64,000 bases of DNA, taken from contig NZ_JAVIFU010000008.1 in NCBI RefSeq assembly GCF_031157315.1, forward strand, positions 172,825-236,824, read 5' to 3'. Below the pieces are notes generated by a model. The model did not search any database. It saw only the letters and a program-made list of their open reading frames with translations, and was not told where the DNA came from. The DNA comes from Paenibacillus sp. LHD-38 (GTDB lineage Bacteria > Bacillota > Bacilli > Paenibacillales > Paenibacillaceae). The first letter of the stretch is position 1, and each line of letters opens with the position of its first letter. The position numbers were made by a program, and so were the translations under genes. Shown here piece by piece: positions 45,896-55,094 of this stretch.

Positions 45896-45936
45896 CATCA
45901 AAATTTTGATGAATCATTATATCATCAAATTTTGAC
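45896..45936. promoter_or_regulatory. Tandem palindromic operators upstream of the narK promoter
   Basis: CATCAAAATTTTGATG (45896-45911) is a perfect 16-base palindrome; a near copy, CATCAAATTTTGAC, follows at 45923-45936. They lie directly upstream of the narK -35 box, as activator or redox-sensor sites would. The regulator is not identified. Confidence 0.6.
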
Positions 45937-45993
45937 CCTTTTGTCTTAATATTAGCATTTTAATGTTAAGTTATATAACATTAGTTCTAGGTG

Positions 45994-46122
45994 ATGAACG
46001 GCTTCACTCTGAAACGCATCATTACTAATGATTTGCCGGATGATGAAGATTCCATGCACTATGCTGCTTTACTGGAATGGAATAACATTGACTATAAGCC
46101 GAACATTATCAAAACCCTGTGA
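45994..46122 (+). CDS. Possible small protein or gene fragment (42 aa)
   Basis: ATG 45994 opens a 42-residue acidic frame ('IITNDLPDDEDSMHYAALL') with protein-like composition, preceded by CTAGGTG. It may be the tail of a lost gene or a small protein. No family is recognised. Confidence 0.3.
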   Translation: MNGFTLKRIITNDLPDDEDSMHYAALLEWNNIDYKPNIIKTL

Positions 46123-46168
46123 ATTCTGTCTTGATTCAAGCGTACATGCACTTCTAGGCTATTACCCA

Positions 46169-46234
46169 CATACAATAAAGAACAGACTTCAGTTTGCTTA
46201 GATAAAGCTTCAATTGAGGTTTCATCTAAGCAAA
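46169..46234 (+). promoter_or_regulatory. Sigma-E-like -10 and long leader hairpin of sigK
   Basis: CATACAAT (46169-46176) matches the sigma-E -10 consensus, fitting mother-cell transcription of sigK, though no clear -35 is seen. TTTGCTTAGAT (46193-46203) and ATCTAAGCAAA (46224-46234) are perfect inverted arms, and the inner bases continue pairing imperfectly, giving a 42-base dyad just before the ribosome binding site GGGGGTG. Confidence 0.5.
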
Positions 46235-46257
46235 TACAACGTGGGGGTGTACGGTAA

Positions 46258-46959
46258 ATGCCTGGACTGTTCTCAGCGATTGCGCTTTTTATTAAACAGC
46301 TTTCACTTCTTGTCTCTTATGTCAAAAATAATGCTTTTCCTCAACCGCTTCAAGAAGAGGAAGAAACCAAGCATCTTCAACTGATGGCCGAAGGCAATCA
46401 GCGTTCCCGTAACCTGCTCATTGAGCATAATCTCCGCTTAGTCGCTCACATAGTGAAAAAATTCGACAATACAGGTGAGGATCTCGAAGATTTGATCTCG
46501 ATCGGTACGATCGGATTGATCAAAGCGATCGAGAGCTTTCAGACCGGGAAAGGTACGAAGCTCGCGACGTTCGCGGCTCGTTGTATCGAGAATGAAATAC
46601 TTATGCATCTGCGGTCTTTGAAGAAGACGCGCAAGGACGTTTCTTTGCATGATCCGATTGGCACGGACAAGGAAGGCAATGAAATTACGTTGATCGATAT
46701 CCTCGGTACTGAGGCTGATGATATCGTGGATAAGGTGCAGTTGAAAATTGAGAAATCGAAGATATATAAGAATTTAGATATACTCGATGACCGCGAGAAG
46801 GAAGTTGTTATTGGCCGCTTTGGTTTAGAGCATGGTGGGGATGAGCGGACGCAGCGGGAGATTGCGAAGGAATTAGGGATCTCGCGGAGTTATGTGAGCC
46901 GGATTGAGAAGCGGGCACTCATGAAGCTGTATCATGAGTTTTATAAGGCGAAGCGTTGA
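46258..46959 (+). CDS. sigK: Sporulation sigma factor SigK (uninterrupted)
   Basis: RNA polymerase sigma-K, the late mother-cell sigma factor of sporulation, 233 residues. The N-terminal hydrophobic pro-sequence ('[19 protein letters not shown]') is the part removed by the SpoIVFB protease. Region 2 reads '[20 protein letters not shown]' and '[17 protein letters not shown]'; region 4 carries '[24 protein letters not shown]'. The gene is continuous, unlike Bacillus subtilis where the skin element splits it. GGGGGTG at 46243-46249 precedes ATG 46258. Expression is probably sigma-E driven. Confidence 0.97.
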   Translation: MPGLFSAIALFIKQLSLLVSYVKNNAFPQPLQEEEETKHLQLMAEGNQRSRNLLIEHNLRLVAHIVKKFDNTGEDLEDLISIGTIGLIKAIESFQTGKGTKLATFAARCIENEILMHLRSLKKTRKDVSLHDPIGTDKEGNEITLIDILGTEADDIVDKVQLKIEKSKIYKNLDILDDREKEVVIGRFGLEHGGDERTQREIAKELGISRSYVSRIEKRALMKLYHEFYKAKR

Positions 46960-46979
46960 CAATGTGTAATGGAAATGGA

Positions 46980-47032
46980 CCTCATCGCTGGCAGCGATGA
47001 GGTCAGGGGTTCGATCCCCCTAGGCCCCACCA
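46980..47032 (+). tRNA. 3' half of tRNA-Ala(GGC), truncated
   Basis: Anticodon stem CATCG/CGATG (46983-46987, 46995-46999) encloses loop CTGGCAG with anticodon GGC. Variable loop AGGTC, T arm AGGGG-TTCGATC-CCCCT, acceptor strand AGGCCCC and ACCA (47029-47032) follow. The 5' acceptor strand and D arm are missing: the bases before 46980 belong to the sigK 3' flank. It is therefore a tRNA fragment, of the sort left at attachment sites of elements integrated into tRNA genes. It is not functional as a tRNA. Confidence 0.8.
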
Positions 47033-47048
47033 AACTTGAAATGACGAA

Positions 47049-47073
47049 AACCCTTGCGTAGCAGGGTTTTTTT
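47049..47073 (+). terminator. Intrinsic terminator after the tRNA fragment
   Basis: AACCCT and AGGGTT flank an eight-base loop and lead into seven Ts. Confidence 0.85.
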
Positions 47074-47361
47074 GCTGTCAAATGTTCCTTACTTTATTGT
47101 GCGATCTCAATCACTTTGGGGAAGACAATGGGAAATGGCTCGTCCAAGAAAAACAGGTTGGTACAAGCCGTGGAAAACAACGGTTATCGAATCGGAAACG
47201 GATTCTTGTCAACGCCGTTCGATTAGACTAGTCGGGGGGAGCGATGCTCCCTCTTTATTAAGTTATAGCGATAACTTTTGGAGATGATTTTTTGCTGGAG
47301 CAGGAAATGATAAGCATTCAGAGTTGTTGCGGATTAACCCTTTTGCAATTCAGAAAAAGCA

Positions 47362-47543
47362 TGGAAGCCAGATGAAGCGAAAATTGCGAAGTCGTCATGT
47401 TATTCGGATACCAATTGGTTTGCCTATACTTTATTCCGGTGTCGAATTGGGACAAACTCTATCCACCGCTGTCATACTTCAACCAATTAAATCCGAATGC
47501 AATTAGAGAAAACGCAGACAGGACAAGGCTTCTGAGGATTTAA
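47362..47543 (+). pseudogene. Frameshifted gene fragment of unknown origin
   Basis: Two overlapping frames join into protein-like text: 'WKPDEAKIAKSSCYSDTNWF' then, after a one-base shift near 47430, 'NWDKLYPPLSYFNQLNPNAI', ending at TAA 47541. The composition looks like real protein, but I cannot name the family. Confidence 0.3.
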
Positions 47544-47978
47544 TCGGACTGAAGCGGCTACCATAGGAGGTCGCCCGCGCGCAGGAAGTGAAAGGGCAGA
47601 TTCTTCGATTAGCCTTAACGGCAGCAATCACATGAAATCACGTTGCTGACACTCACGCTTGGTGATGTTGTACGTCGTATAAGATATGAACACAGGTGTC
47701 AGATGTTGCTTTATGTTTAGGAGCACGCCATTCAAAAAGGAACCACTGCTCGACATTTTGCGAGATTTAAGACTCCTCGCATAAGGCTATTTCCATCTCC
47801 AAGATACTAGTAATGGTTGTACATCTCTTACTGTAGAAATAATTCGTAAAAGGAATATTTACCGGTTCAGTAAATGAATAAAGACCCTGAGAAAGTACTA
47901 CAATCTAAAAGATTTTTTATATCGTAAGAAGTTGACTACAAACTATACTCGGAATGTAAGCGGTTAACAGCGGTTATT

Positions 47979-47992
47979 TGAAAACGCTTTAT
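47979..47992 (+). promoter_or_regulatory. Catabolite-response-element-like site upstream of the galactanase gene
   Basis: TGAAAACGCTTTAT is close to the CcpA site consensus TGWAARCGYTWWCA. A second related element, TGTAAGCGGTTAAC, lies at 47955-47968. Carbon catabolite repression of the galactanase is plausible. Confidence 0.45.
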
Positions 47993-48049
47993 TCTTGATT
48001 GACCGGGTTCAAAGGTATGCAGTGCTATTTCAAATTAGGAGGATTGTTA

Positions 48050-51000
48050 ATGTTAAAAAAAATGCTGCCATGCTTGCTTTCAGTATTGATATTATTTTCA
48101 ATTGTTTTTACGAGTCCGGTTTCGACTGTATATGCGCAAGTAGATGAATTAGGAGGTGCAAACTTAGGCTTTGAATCTAATCTTGATGGATGGCAGGTAA
48201 ATGGGAATGTCACGATTCAAGCTGATAGCGGAAAGAGCGGGAACTATGTACTAATGAGAGCTGGTTCTTCTTTAAGCAAGACAATCACGGGGATTCCCCA
48301 GGGCAGCTATACCGTAAGTATGTGGGTAAAAGGTGCTACAAGCAGTAACACCGCCAATTTAGCAATTAATGATACAGGTGGCCCTGACTCGGTGCTAAAA
48401 ATTGATACATTACTTGACTCAAGTACCTGGCGCGAAATATCTCACAGAAATGTGCTGATCTACAACGGGCAAATGACCGTAAATGTAAATGCGGGAACCT
48501 CAAGTGGCCTACAGGTTGACGAAGTTGTAATAACCCTTGACTCCAACGATAACAATCCGGTTTATAACTGGGATTTTGAAGAAGGTCTTCAGCAGTGGGG
48601 GACGAAAGGCGAAGTTACGATAGACACAAGCAATGCCGACACAGGCGTGAACGCAGTCAAGCTGGCGGATCAGTCTGAAGTCAGTCAAATCGTATCGGTT
48701 AAGCCGGATACGGATTATGTGGCGACTGTTCGGATGAAAGTGGATGAGGAAGACGCGTTCAAATCAACCAAACAGTACAATTTAAGCGAAACATCCGTGT
48801 TTGGCGTTCTTGTAGAAAGGGAATCGTTAGGCAACCGTGTTAATCTTGGCGTCAGAGGAACGGATGGCGTAGTTCTGCGTCAGGCTCCTGCCAGTACCGA
48901 GGGGTACGCACTGGTCACAATCGCGTTTCATACTGGCGCGAATCAGACAGAGGCTGAGTTATATGCGAACACGATATTTGATCAAAACTATATCGATTCT
49001 GTAACCGTGTATGAAAATAAACTGGATAACAACCCCTATCCAAACGGATGGCAAAGACCTAACTATGAAGAAACGGACAATACTCATCCAGCAGATGATT
49101 GGAATTCAAATGGCAACCAATTTGCTTACGTTGACAATGTTAACGTATTTGAAATATCCAATGATTACATCAAAGGCGCGGACATGTCCTATCTTCAAAT
49201 TATTGAGGATGCTGGAGGGAAGTACTTTGCCAATGGCGTGCAGCAGGATGCATTGCGAATACTGTCAAACCATGGTGTTAATTCGATACTGACTACGATA
49301 TGGGTCAAGGCAGGAAATCCGGTTTATGACTGGAATACGTTAACGCCACTATCCAGTCAAACCTTAGGTTATAATGGAGAAGCTGTTACCGGCCGGCAAG
49401 TCGTAACCGGATACTTCGGTAAGAAACATAGTGTTGCATTTGGCAAACGCGCTACCGAATTACATATGACCTATACGCCTAGTTTCCACTATAGCGATAC
49501 ATGGATTAGTGCCGCCAAGGCGCATATGCCGTATGAATGGATTGAAAAAGATTACGATGGTAAGCTGTCAAACCCCGATATTCAGATGCTTGAAACGGCA
49601 GTTTATAACTATGTACACGATACTCTTACCGAAATGAAGACTGAAGGGGTTCATATTATTTCTGTGAAGCATGGAAATGAGCAAGATGGCGGCTTATTAT
49701 TTCCTGTAGCGTCAGGTTCACAATATAATCAACACGCTGCCATAGTAACCGCTTCTACACGTGCGGCAAAAGAAATCTATCCTGGTGCAATCAACACCAT
49801 ACACACAAATACGGGTTACAATGCTGCGCAAATCTCAAGTTTTTTCCAGGCGAATGCCACTCGCGGAGCTGAATTTGACGGAATGGCATTTTCACTCTAT
49901 GGGGGACGTGAAACGACTGGCCAATTTGTTATGATGAACGCTGCGATGCAAAATAATGCGACAAAATATTATGACTATATTAATGTGGAAACAGGATTTA
50001 CATTTACGCGGGAATCCCCTATTAGTGACACCGAGAGCACTATGGCATTGACACAATATTACAATGCTACTCCAAATGGACAATACAATTTTTTGCTGGA
50101 TTATATACAGGCTCCGCTTGATATACCAAATCCATATGGCACAACAAGAGGGTTTTACTATTGGAATGCGGAGCCGATATCCATTTATGGAGCTGGCCAC
50201 AAAGCTGGAGAAACTGCTGGAGGCAGCAAACGCATATTGTTTAACAATGGAACAGAAAGCATAAAGGAGATGGGCAGCTCTTACAACGGCAAAGCCGGCG
50301 ATATGATGGATAGTATGTTTGCTTTCCTGCATAGGGGACATACCAAAAAAGCGTCGGATACCGTATATAATCCGTTACGGTTTAACGGAACAAATTATGA
50401 TATAGGGGGACCGACCGACCTATCCTTTCAGAACGACAATTTGTCGCTGCAAGCTGGTGAGGTCGGTCGCTTGCAGCCAACTATCGCGCCGGTGGATAAA
50501 TTGCTTAATGATTATAAGATTCATTACACTTCAGATAATCCCGATGTGGCTGAAGTATCTGATTATGGTTTTGTTGCAGGCAGATCGGCAGGAACAGCCT
50601 TAATAACAGCAACAATAGGAAGCATCTCGAAGTCAGTGACTGTAACCGTTCATGAATCAGACAAGGCGACCGGAATTAGTATAACTTACGAAGTAATAAG
50701 AGGCAGAAGCAGTGTGGATACAGGAACTATATCACCAGGAAGTACAATAAATGCAAAACCATTCGATAAGATAAAATTTAAAACCGTACTTTCCGGTAAT
50801 CCGTCGAACAAGGCAGTTGAATATAAGGTATCGGAACCTGAAATTGCAAGATGGTATGGAGACACCTGGGAAACCGATGACAGGATCATGCGCACGCTTG
50901 CTGATAAGCTCTCTACCTCAAATTATGAACCTATTGTACAGCTTAATCCAGCTAGAGCCGGAACTGTAAGTATCACTGCTGCAGCAGATGACGGAACAGC

Positions 51001-54000
51001 TGCTGTGAACTTCAATGTGGCTGTAACTCAAACAGATGTTACAGATATATCCATTAATCAAGGAGATCGTTCTATTCGTGCAGGCAAGAGCTTGCAGCTG
51101 ACTGCCTCAATAACACCCAATGACGCATCATTTTACAAGGTATATTGGAGCAGTGATGACGAAAATATCGCTAAAGTGGATTCGAAAGGCTGGGTGACTG
51201 CCATTAATCCTGGCGAAGCAACCATTAAAATTGTTTCTGATTCAAACCCTGCAATAACGGACACTATTGCGCTTACTGTAACTGACGTATTAGTTGAACA
51301 ACTGCTGCTTTCGAACAGCAAAATAGGGCTTCTTGCGGGAGACAGCAAAACACTTGTTCATATGTCATTGCCAGATAACGCTGTGAACAAAGAGGTTGTA
51401 TGGAGTGTGAAGCCAGGGGATGAAGGCATTATTTCCGTAGATCAAAATGGTACAGTGACGGGGCTGCAGGCTGGCACAGGTACGGTTATGGTTACTTCGA
51501 CTGACGGAAGCCATGTGACCGCAGAGTGTGTCGTAACTGTAGTCAATCAATCCATTACTGCAACTGGTATGGAGCTGTCCGCAAATGAATTATGGATAAA
51601 ATCCAATTATTTCTCGCCAGATTCAAGTGCAAAGGGAGACAGGCAGCCTATAAATAAGCTGGAAGCCAGATTTGCACCTGAGGAAGCCACTAATACAGAT
51701 GTATTCTGGTCTTCCAACAATGAAGCGATCGCATCCGTGGATGCAAATGGATTTGTTACAACACATAAGCCAGGCGTGGCAGTGATTACAGCCGAATCTT
51801 TAGATGGTGGCTTTACTGAAAGCGCTACCGTATATGTACCCCATATCAGTGAAGATTGGGAAAACTACGAAGTAGGCTCCAAAGGTGGATTTACAGATAG
51901 CAACACGTTTACTTATGAAGTTGTCGATGCAGCCGGCGATCAAAAAATGCAAGCTGCTGTAAAAAGCCAGCGAGGAGGGGAGAATCCTCCTACGCTTAAT
52001 CGTAGAGCGTTTACTCCGGTAAGCGGCGATCAGATTGTTGTCGATTTTGACTGGAATGTTGGTTCTTTCACACCAGATAACCGTTCAAGAGGCGCAAATG
52101 TTTCCATTGAGGATGCAAACGGGAATACTTATCTGGCATTAGCCGCATTCCCTGCAGTATCCGGCACCGATTATGAAATGACTTATTACATGTATAATGG
52201 CTCAACGGCAATGCCAACAAAAAAAGGCGACGTCAATGGAAATTATAATTATATCCACGGCGGCGGCGGAGCTGGCGGAACTTATTCGGATACTGCAAAT
52301 GTAGGTAAGGGCCTAAAGGGAGCAAAGAAAGATTACAACGTGAGGGCGGTTTTGAATTTCAAAACCAGAACGATCAGCTTTACAGTGACAGATAAACATA
52401 ACCCTAGCATCACATCAACCGTATCGGGGTTAGCAATGGATTCCAGGGTTAATTATTCGAACAGCTTCGGAGCGGTAGCATTCTCACATTATTTTAACTC
52501 TCTGGCATCATGGACGACGACGATTGATAATTTGGCCGTGTACACGACATCCATTCAGCCAGAAAAAATTGAATTTGATGTGAAAGCTATTAATATGAAT
52601 GAGAGTGAAGGGATAAAACTGGTACCAGTCGAAAATGCTCTAAGTGCAACTGCGAAGATTAATGCTCGTGTGCTTCCATCAGCTGCCGATCAGAATATGG
52701 TGTTTACGCCGCTGGGAGAATTAGCGGATGTTCTGTCAATTGAACCAAATGGTACGATAACCGTAAACCCAACTTCATTAGTCAACTATGGTGATTATGA
52801 AGCAATTCAAAGTGCAGCTGGCTTCATTCGCGTATCATCCGTCAGTGCGCCTGAAGTATACAAGGATGTTAAACTTACAATAGGAGGACCGAATGCATCT
52901 GAAGTTGTTCAGGTATATGCGGACGGCGAGGAGTATTTCGGACCAGTGATGCTGGCACTAGATGCAACTCCTAGATTAACCTTTACTGCTACTGGTGGGG
53001 ATGGCACTTCAGATATATATTCATACAATTGGCAGGTTACTTCTGGCAATGCTCAAATTGATGCCAACGGTGAACTTTCCGCAGAGACAGTTGGAAATGT
53101 CACGGTTACATTTACGGTTGATTTTTTCCGGAAACAAGAAGTGCGTACATTGGAATTCAGCTTTATAGAGCTACCGGTGCCGGTGACGGGAGTAAGAGTA
53201 TCGCCGACTGAACTGATACTGAAAGTGGGAGGCAATTCGCAACTGGCGGCGACGGTAGCCCCAGCGAACGCGACGAACCAAGCCCTAATCTGGAGCTCAA
53301 GCCATTCGGACGTAGCAGAGGTAAGCGCGAGCGGCCTTGTAACAGCGAAGCATGTGGGAACGGTGACAATTACAGTAACAACGAAAGACGGTTCGTTCAC
53401 GGCAACAACGGAAGTAACGGTGGATGCCTTACAACCTAGCGTTGTGCCGGTGACGGGAGTAAGCGTATCGCCGACTGAACTGACACTGAAAGTGGGAGGC
53501 ACTTCGCAATTGGGGGCAACGGTAGCCCCGGCGAACGCGACGGACCAAGCCCTAATCTGGAGCTCAAGCCATTCGGACGCAGCAGAGGTAAGCGCGAGCG
53601 GCCTTGTGATAGCGAAGCAAGCGGGTACTGCGACGATTACGGCGACGACGGAAGACGGATCATTTATTGCTACAACTCAAGTTACTGTACAAGCGGCACC
53701 AAGCGGCAATAATGGTTCTTCAACAGGCGATGGAGCTGCTCCGAAGTCAAACTTGGACATCATCGACGGGAAAGGAGTTTGGACAGCCGCTCTGGACGAA
53801 GACGGGAATGTCAAAGTTCAGTTGACTGAAGCCGATATGGACAGTATCGTCAAGCAAAGCCGAAATGGCGTATTGCATATCCATATTGTTTCGGAAACTT
53901 CGAACAATTCGATGGAATTAACGATGCCTGTGCAACGGCTGTTGGAGGGAGAGGAAACTTTTTCCACCATTGTTATTGAATATGGTCCTGTATGGATTGA

Positions 54001-54907
54001 AATCGCTGTAGATGAGGCGTCCAAAATATTGTCAGAAGGAAGCCGTCAACTGAATTTCACCATGCATAAGGTTGATGTGAAATCGCTGTCTGCCGACTCG
54101 GCAGCTATAATCGGCAAACATCCGGTGTACGACTTTAATCTGTTGGTTGATGGTCATGCACCGATATTCGCCAACAACGTTACGGTCAAGGTGACATATG
54201 CCCTTCAAGCGGGAGAAACGCCAAGCGGCATAGTTGTTTATTACGTAGACGATAGCGGGAAGCTGAATGTCGTAAAAAATAGTCACTATGATGCCGAAAC
54301 GACAGAAATTGTGTTCCAGCCGCAGCATTTCAGCCGTTACGCAATCGCTTATGTACCAAGCTTGTTCGAAGATATGGAATCCGCAACATGGGCTAGAGAG
54401 ATGATTGAATCTCTGGTTGCCAAAGAAATAATTGGCGGCGTATCCACTTATTCATTCCAGCCTGGCCGCTCGGTTACCCGTGCGGAATTCCTGAAGATGA
54501 TTCTGAATGCGTTGGATCTGACATCAACTCGAGCAACAGCGGCGGCATTCGAGGATGTCACGACAGACCACTGGTATTATGATGTGGTATCGACCGGATA
54601 CCAGCTCGGAATTGTATACGGAAAGTCGAATAAACAATTTAGAGCTAATGATGCCATTACACGGGAAGATATGGCGGTCATGCTATACCGAGCCATTCAG
54701 CTTGCGGGAACAAGCGGCTTCGATCAGGCGAATAATTCGTCGACGTTTTCAGATCAAAGCACCATTGCCAGATATGCGTTGCAAGCGGTAGAAAGCCTGC
54801 AAGCAATCGGCATTGTGAATGGGTTTGAAGATGGCGCTTTCGGGCCTGAGCAACTCACGTCCCGGGCACAGGCCGCAGTCGTTGTATATCGTTTATTGAG
54901 TCTTTAA
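48050..54907 (+). CDS. Giant SLH-anchored endo-beta-1,4-galactanase (GH53)
   Basis: A 2285-residue surface enzyme from ATG 48050 (AGGAGG at 48036-48041; the open frame from 47999 lacks a site). Order: signal peptide to about residue 30 ('VSTVYAQ'); two galactose-binding-like carbohydrate-binding domains to about 330; GH53 catalytic domain about 365-770 beginning 'YIKGADMSYLQIIEDAGGKY'. The likely acid/base is Glu544 in 'HGNEQDGG' and the nucleophile Glu647 in 'NVETGFTF'. After it come several Big2 Ig-like repeats, a concanavalin-like beta domain near 1290-1510, more Big2 repeats (two nearly identical), the pre-SLH module shared with the PL11 protein, and three SLH repeats at the C-terminus. 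It cuts beta-1,4-galactan side chains of rhamnogalacturonan I outside the cell. Monocistronic, followed by a terminator. Confidence 0.88.
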   Translation: MLKKMLPCLLSVLILFSIVFTSPVSTVYAQVDELGGANLGFESNLDGWQVNGNVTIQADSGKSGNYVLMRAGSSLSKTITGIPQGSYTVSMWVKGATSSNTANLAINDTGGPDSVLKIDTLLDSSTWREISHRNVLIYNGQMTVNVNAGTSSGLQVDEVVITLDSNDNNPVYNWDFEEGLQQWGTKGEVTIDTSNADTGVNAVKLADQSEVSQIVSVKPDTDYVATVRMKVDEEDAFKSTKQYNLSETSVFGVLVERESLGNRVNLGVRGTDGVVLRQAPASTEGYALVTIAFHTGANQTEAELYANTIFDQNYIDSVTVYENKLDNNPYPNGWQRPNYEETDNTHPADDWNSNGNQFAYVDNVNVFEISNDYIKGADMSYLQIIEDAGGKYFANGVQQDALRILSNHGVNSILTTIWVKAGNPVYDWNTLTPLSSQTLGYNGEAVTGRQVVTGYFGKKHSVAFGKRATELHMTYTPSFHYSDTWISAAKAHMPYEWIEKDYDGKLSNPDIQMLETAVYNYVHDTLTEMKTEGVHIISVKHGNEQDGGLLFPVASGSQYNQHAAIVTASTRAAKEIYPGAINTIHTNTGYNAAQISSFFQANATRGAEFDGMAFSLYGGRETTGQFVMMNAAMQNNATKYYDYINVETGFTFTRESPISDTESTMALTQYYNATPNGQYNFLLDYIQAPLDIPNPYGTTRGFYYWNAEPISIYGAGHKAGETAGGSKRILFNNGTESIKEMGSSYNGKAGDMMDSMFAFLHRGHTKKASDTVYNPLRFNGTNYDIGGPTDLSFQNDNLSLQAGEVGRLQPTIAPVDKLLNDYKIHYTSDNPDVAEVSDYGFVAGRSAGTALITATIGSISKSVTVTVHESDKATGISITYEVIRGRSSVDTGTISPGSTINAKPFDKIKFKTVLSGNPSNKAVEYKVSEPEIARWYGDTWETDDRIMRTLADKLSTSNYEPIVQLNPARAGTVSITAAADDGTAAVNFNVAVTQTDVTDISINQGDRSIRAGKSLQLTASITPNDASFYKVYWSSDDENIAKVDSKGWVTAINPGEATIKIVSDSNPAITDTIALTVTDVLVEQLLLSNSKIGLLAGDSKTLVHMSLPDNAVNKEVVWSVKPGDEGIISVDQNGTVTGLQAGTGTVMVTSTDGSHVTAECVVTVVNQSITATGMELSANELWIKSNYFSPDSSAKGDRQPINKLEARFAPEEATNTDVFWSSNNEAIASVDANGFVTTHKPGVAVITAESLDGGFTESATVYVPHISEDWENYEVGSKGGFTDSNTFTYEVVDAAGDQKMQAAVKSQRGGENPPTLNRRAFTPVSGDQIVVDFDWNVGSFTPDNRSRGANVSIEDANGNTYLALAAFPAVSGTDYEMTYYMYNGSTAMPTKKGDVNGNYNYIHGGGGAGGTYSDTANVGKGLKGAKKDYNVRAVLNFKTRTISFTVTDKHNPSITSTVSGLAMDSRVNYSNSFGAVAFSHYFNSLASWTTTIDNLAVYTTSIQPEKIEFDVKAINMNESEGIKLVPVENALSATAKINARVLPSAADQNMVFTPLGELADVLSIEPNGTITVNPTSLVNYGDYEAIQSAAGFIRVSSVSAPEVYKDVKLTIGGPNASEVVQVYADGEEYFGPVMLALDATPRLTFTATGGDGTSDIYSYNWQVTSGNAQIDANGELSAETVGNVTVTFTVDFFRKQEVRTLEFSFIELPVPVTGVRVSPTELILKVGGNSQLAATVAPANATNQALIWSSSHSDVAEVSASGLVTAKHVGTVTITVTTKDGSFTATTEVTVDALQPSVVPVTGVSVSPTELTLKVGGTSQLGATVAPANATDQALIWSSSHSDAAEVSASGLVIAKQAGTATITATTEDGSFIATTQVTVQAAPSGNNGSSTGDGAAPKSNLDIIDGKGVWTAALDEDGNVKVQLTEADMDSIVKQSRNGVLHIHIVSETSNNSMELTMPVQRLLEGEETFSTIVIEYGPVWIEIAVDEASKILSEGSRQLNFTMHKVDVKSLSADSAAIIGKHPVYDFNLLVDGHAPIFANNVTVKVTYALQAGETPSGIVVYYVDDSGKLNVVKNSHYDAETTEIVFQPQHFSRYAIAYVPSLFEDMESATWAREMIESLVAKEIIGGVSTYSFQPGRSVTRAEFLKMILNALDLTSTRATAAAFEDVTTDHWYYDVVSTGYQLGIVYGKSNKQFRANDAITREDMAVMLYRAIQLAGTSGFDQANNSSTFSDQSTIARYALQAVESLQAIGIVNGFEDGAFGPEQLTSRAQAAVVVYRLLSL
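53181..53700 (+). repeat. Two nearly identical Big2-coding tandem repeats
   Basis: The segment starting CGGTGACGGGAGTAAG recurs at 53181 and 53448, an offset of 267 bases (89 codons, one Ig-like domain). The near-identical DNA points to a recent duplication or gene conversion; base composition is richer in G+C than the flanking coding sequence. Confidence 0.85.
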
Positions 54908-54915
54908 TTCCACAT

Positions 54916-54954
54916 GCCTCACATCAGATGCTTCAAAGCGATGTGGGGCTTTTT
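54916..54954 (+). terminator. Intrinsic terminator after the galactanase gene
   Basis: GCCTCACATC pairs with GATGTGGGGC (54916-54949), followed by five Ts. Confidence 0.88.
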
Positions 54955-55094
54955 ATGTGATGATTCCAATAGATTGCCACCTTATCCGAATTTATTCTTT
55001 AAATAAGAGCATCGGCTAAAGGATTTATCATATTCTCGTTTCCAGGATCATTCTACAATGAAGGCAGGAGTGGAATGAACAAGGGAGGATACTC

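Larger units (their letters stand above)
47074..48049 (+). other. Decayed, mostly non-coding gap before the galactanase gene
   Basis: About 976 bases without an intact gene. Small open frames are unconvincing. A GGGAGC-GAT-GCTCCC hairpin lies near 47235-47250. The right end holds the leader and promoter region of the galactanase gene. Confidence 0.5.

Noticed and set aside
46258..46959. Skin-type element interrupting sigK
   Set aside because: The SigK reading frame is continuous from pro-sequence to region 4, so no excision is needed.
46955..47032. Complete tRNA-Ala gene
   Set aside because: The 5' acceptor strand and D arm cannot be found before 46980; only the 3' half is present.
47054..47506. 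Short plus-strand open frames (77 and 60 codons) after the tRNA fragment
   Set aside because: No ribosome binding site or recognisable protein; the protein-like text in this area lies in other frames and is broken.
53181..53700. Tandem repeats considered as a possible repeat array or CRISPR
   Set aside because: The period is 267 bases, in frame, and encodes Big2 Ig-like domains, so these are protein-domain repeats.
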